Source: Myxococcales bacterium (GTDB taxonomy: Bacteria > Myxococcota_A > Polyangia > Polyangiales > JADJMO01). From it: a stretch of DNA of 16,071 nt. The stretch lies in contig JAJXTK010000052.1 of assembly GCA_021783935.1 (NCBI GenBank), positions 1-16,071 on the forward strand. The letters run 5' to 3'. Made by a program: the position numbers and the translations under genes. Below the pieces are notes generated by a model. The model was not told the DNA's origin. It saw only the letters and a program-made list of their open reading frames with translations, and searched no databases. Of the stretch, positions 13,968 through 16,071 are shown piece after piece; within the stretch, counting starts at the first letter, position 1; every line of letters begins with the position of its first letter.

Positions 13968-14597
13968 TCACGTCTGCCGCGCGTCGACCTCGTCCGGCAG
14001 CTCGTTCTCGTCGCCTTCGCGGGGCGCCAGCGCCGCGCCGAGCGCCGGGCCGAGCTTCTCGAGCGCGGCGAGGAAGCGATCCAGATCGGGCGCCGCGATC
14101 GAGGCTCGGAGCTCGGCGACGATCGCGTCGAAGCCCGCGATCGCCTTCGGATCGACCCCGACGTCGCACACCACCTCGACGGTGCGCTCGAACATGGCGA
14201 GGTAGACGAGCACGCCGAAGCGGCCGCTCGTCTTCGAGATCCCCTGATCGACGAAGGCCGCGCGCGCGGCCGCGTGCACGTTGGCCGCCCGAAGGCGCGA
14301 CGGGGTGAGCGCCCGTCGCAGCCAGGGGATCGTGCGCGAGGCGATGGCGCCGATCGCGTACGTCAGCGCCACGTCGATCACGACGAGGCTCCGCTCGATG
14401 GCGTGGGGGAGGTAGAGCAGCGCCAGCGCCGAACCGACCGCGAGGAGCGTGCCGGCGAGGGCGTCCGCGGCGCGGTAGTCGCCCGACACGCGCCGCAGCG
14501 TCACCACGACCTCGGCCGAGGTCTGCGCCTCGACCGCCTGGATCGCGCGCTTGGTCCGCTCCTTGGCGGCGCTGTCGAAGAAGGCTCGATCGCTCAT
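13968..14597 (-). CDS. TPM-domain membrane protein
   Basis: A 209-residue protein whose sequence fits the TPM (DUF477, Psb32/YgcG-like) family. The N-terminal helix RTKRAIQAVEAQTSAEVVV (14-32) and the segment at 108-150, with a GRFGVLVYLAMFERTVEVV core, are typical of this fold, split here by two membrane spans at about 44-64 and 70-90. Family members have been linked to acid phosphatase activity or to assembly and repair of membrane complexes; which applies here is unknown. A charged tail (192-209) follows. It is the last gene of the leftward cluster, 34 bp after the YceI-like gene, and converges with the DUF362 gene. The start is ATG at 14597, without a clear ribosome site. Confidence 0.7.
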   Translation of the reverse strand: MSDRAFFDSAAKERTKRAIQAVEAQTSAEVVVTLRRVSGDYRAADALAGTLLAVGSALALLYLPHAIERSLVVIDVALTYAIGAIASRTIPWLRRALTPSRLRAANVHAAARAAFVDQGISKTSGRFGVLVYLAMFERTVEVVCDVGVDPKAIAGFDAIVAELRASIAAPDLDRFLAALEKLGPALGAALAPREGDENELPDEVDARQT

Positions 14598-14631
14598 CGG
14601 GCAAGCTCGTCTTGCGCGGCGGTCGGCCCCC

Positions 14632-15180
14632 TCACGAAGAGGCCGCGCCCTCTTGGACGAAGACGAGCGCCGCGTCCCACTCGACCGCGTCAGCCACGGT
14701 GAACGCGCCGAGGGGCGCCTTCACCTCGGCCATGCCGAGCGCCCTCATCGAGACGTCCCCCTTCGCGCGAAGCTCGAGGCCCCCCGCGCGATCGCGCAGC
14801 TCGACGAGCGCGAGCACCTTCTGCCCGCGCGCGCCGACCGCGATCTCGAGATCGCCGCGCGACTGTCTGCCGCTCGCGACGGCGATCACCTCGTCGATGC
14901 CCGCGAAGACCTCTTGGCGCAGGCGCTGGAGGATCAGGTCCGTCTCCCACGCCGAGAGCGCGCCCGGGTCGACCTTCCCCTTCTTGATCGAGCCGACGAC
15001 CTCGATCGCCGCCACGGGCACCACGAGCCGTCCCCGCCACGTCTCGCCGTCGCGCTCGCCCTCGGCGCGCACGCCTCGGCAGCAGAGCTCGAGATCGTGG
15101 GCGAGCTTCGACAAGAACCCCTTGGCGCGGGTGCGCAAGACGAGCGAGCTCGCCGCGGAGTCGAGCGTGAGGTGGGGCAC
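14632..15180 (-). CDS. YceI-like domain protein
   Basis: A 182-residue protein that resembles the YceI family, beta-barrel proteins that bind isoprenoid or other lipids. Suggestive features are the SKLAHDLEL segment (24-32), the VPVAAIEVVGSIKKG strand region (54-68) followed by a helix, and alternating hydrophobic strands to residue 175. Unlike most YceI proteins it has no signal peptide, so it is probably cytoplasmic. It starts with GTG at 15180; no earlier start is evident and no strong ribosome site is seen. It lies 33 bp after the DsrE-like gene and 34 bp before the TPM gene, consistent with one transcript. The family assignment is moderate and a plain hypothetical remains possible; lipid binding is inferred from the family. 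Confidence 0.6.
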   Translation of the reverse strand: MPHLTLDSAASSLVLRTRAKGFLSKLAHDLELCCRGVRAEGERDGETWRGRLVVPVAAIEVVGSIKKGKVDPGALSAWETDLILQRLRQEVFAGIDEVIAVASGRQSRGDLEIAVGARGQKVLALVELRDRAGGLELRAKGDVSMRALGMAEVKAPLGAFTVADAVEWDAALVFVQEGAASS

Positions 15181-15213
15181 GGGCGAAGGATAGATCGCGC
15201 CGCGTCGGGTCGC

Positions 15214-15693
15214 TCAGGTGAAGATGATCTGCGCCCCCGCGCTCAGATCGTAGAAGTCGCCGGCGGTGATGACGTCCTTGATCTGAGGCAGCAAGTCCTT
15301 CTTCTCGCGCTTGAACATCTTCATCGCGAGCTCGCAGGCGTACAGCTCGACCCCCGACTCCTCGAGGATGCCCAGCATCTCGCGCACCGTCGGCAGGTCG
15401 AGCTCCTTCATCTGCTTGGTCATCATCGTGGCGGCGAGCGACTCCATGCCCGGCAGCCCCGCGACGATCGTCGGCATGGTGTTGGACGGGTTGCCGGCGA
15501 GGTTGACGTGCAGGTGATCGACCTTCGCCTCGGTGATCGCGTCGAGCCCCCAGAAGGTGAAGAAGATCATCGCGTCGATGTCGGACTGGCGGGCGGCGTT
15601 CGCGAGGATGAGCGACGGGAAGACCTCGTCGAGCCCTCCGTGCGAGCAGATGAGCGCGACCTTGCGTTGCGTGGTCTGGGCGATGGCGTTCAT
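15214..15693 (-). CDS. DsrE/DsrF/DrsH-like sulfur-relay protein
   Basis: A 159-residue soluble protein of the DsrE/F/DrsH-like family (DrsE_2 type), small Rossmann-like proteins that carry or transfer sulfur as a cysteine persulfide. The first strand is KVALICSHGG (11-20) and a mid-region reads MIFFTFWGLDA (42-52). Cys120 in ELYACELAMKMF is the likely persulfide site and Cys16 lies in the first strand. No signal peptide is seen. The ATG at 15693 is supported by ACGGAG seven bases upstream. The gene follows a TusE/DsrC-like gene by 52 bp, a pairing that supports a shared role in sulfur transfer. Sulfur donor and acceptor are not shown here. Confidence 0.85.
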   Translation of the reverse strand: MNAIAQTTQRKVALICSHGGLDEVFPSLILANAARQSDIDAMIFFTFWGLDAITEAKVDHLHVNLAGNPSNTMPTIVAGLPGMESLAATMMTKQMKELDLPTVREMLGILEESGVELYACELAMKMFKREKKDLLPQIKDVITAGDFYDLSAGAQIIFT

Positions 15694-15745
15694 GGTTCGT
15701 CTCCGTCCCGTGAGGACGAGGGTGGGTGGTCTTCGAGCCCGAAGC

Positions 15746-16042
15746 TCAGAGGCAGCCGACCGGCTTCGGGATGCCGGCGATCTTCGCGACCGTGCGCGCC
15801 GGCGCCTTGGGAAACAGCGCGTACATCTCCTTGGTAGCGATGCCGAGCGCCTGCGTGATGCGGCGGATGTTCGGCGACGCCTTGGTCTCGAGGTACTCGC
15901 CGCGCGCGAAGTCGACGATCTTCCAGTGCGACTCGCCGAGCTCGAGCCCCTGGAGCCTCGCGAGGTTCTCGCAGAGCTCGCGGCTCCAGGCGTTCGCGTC
16001 GACGAGGTGACCGTCGGCCGTGTATGCGACGCCGTCGATCAC
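15746..16042 (-). CDS. tusE: TusE/DsrC-family sulfur carrier (start uncertain at window edge)
   Basis: A small sulfur-relay protein, 98 residues from the GTG at 16042. The frame remains open to the window's right edge, so the true start may be further out. The C-terminus GIPKPVGCL, with its penultimate Cys97, is the family signature; this flexible arm carries sulfur as a persulfide. At position 86, eleven residues before it, where dissimilatory DsrC has a second cysteine, there is Ala. This points to the single-cysteine TusE-like branch used in tRNA thiolation or general sulfur relay rather than sulfite reduction. The LGESHWKIVDFARGEYLET stretch (35-53) also fits the fold. The DsrE-like gene follows. 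The family is secure; tusE is the nearest symbol rather than a proven orthologue. Confidence 0.88.
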   Translation of the reverse strand: MIDGVAYTADGHLVDANAWSRELCENLARLQGLELGESHWKIVDFARGEYLETKASPNIRRITQALGIATKEMYALFPKAPARTVAKIAGIPKPVGCL

Positions 16043-16071
16043 GGCCGCGGCAGGCGCAGGCTCGCGCGGGA

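Overview
The window is very GC-rich (about 70% by eye), with G or C at almost every third codon position and dense genes on both strands. Two lipoproteins, tandem membrane histidine kinases without a response regulator, and proline-rich disordered tails fit a myxobacterium-like bacterium (Myxococcota, perhaps Polyangiales). This placement is inferred from style; there is no taxonomic marker gene apart from a probable 6S RNA.

Layout, left to right. (1) The 3' part of a class III aminotransferase (+), ending in a hairpin. (2) A 320-bp spacer with a duplicated ~93-bp repeat and a perfect hairpin; the second copy runs into the next gene and holds its stop codon. (3) A leftward operon read from 6653 to 1520: two sensor histidine kinases overlapping by ATGA, then, 11 bp later, an M20 metallopeptidase. 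(4) Divergent from it, a large lipoprotein alpha/beta-hydrolase (+), ending in a GC hairpin shared with a converging gene. (5) That converging gene (-) is a DUF1704/MATCAP-type metallopeptidase with a disordered N-terminus. (6) Divergent from it, a small Pro/Thr-repeat lipoprotein (+) followed at once by a 21-bp stem-loop. (7) A complete small-RNA unit: promoter, ~193-nt 6S-like RNA and intrinsic terminator. (8) A spacer with ~52-bp tandem repeats. (9) A DUF362 protein (+) with four cysteines in its C-terminal half. (10) A leftward cluster entering from the right edge: TusE/DsrC-like protein, DsrE-like protein, YceI-like protein and TPM-domain membrane protein.

How the parts may work together. 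The two kinases and the peptidase look co-transcribed, so sensing and peptide turnover may be linked, but no output regulator is present. The TusE-like and DsrE-like genes are a recognisable sulfur-carrier pair. The 6S RNA would globally tune the housekeeping RNA polymerase and need not relate to its neighbours. I see no phage, CRISPR, insertion-sequence transposase, tRNA or rRNA, and no clear new defence or biosynthetic system. The most interesting items are the 6S unit, the repeat supplying a stop codon, the kinase pair with a degenerate second ATPase, and the bacterial MATCAP-like peptidase.
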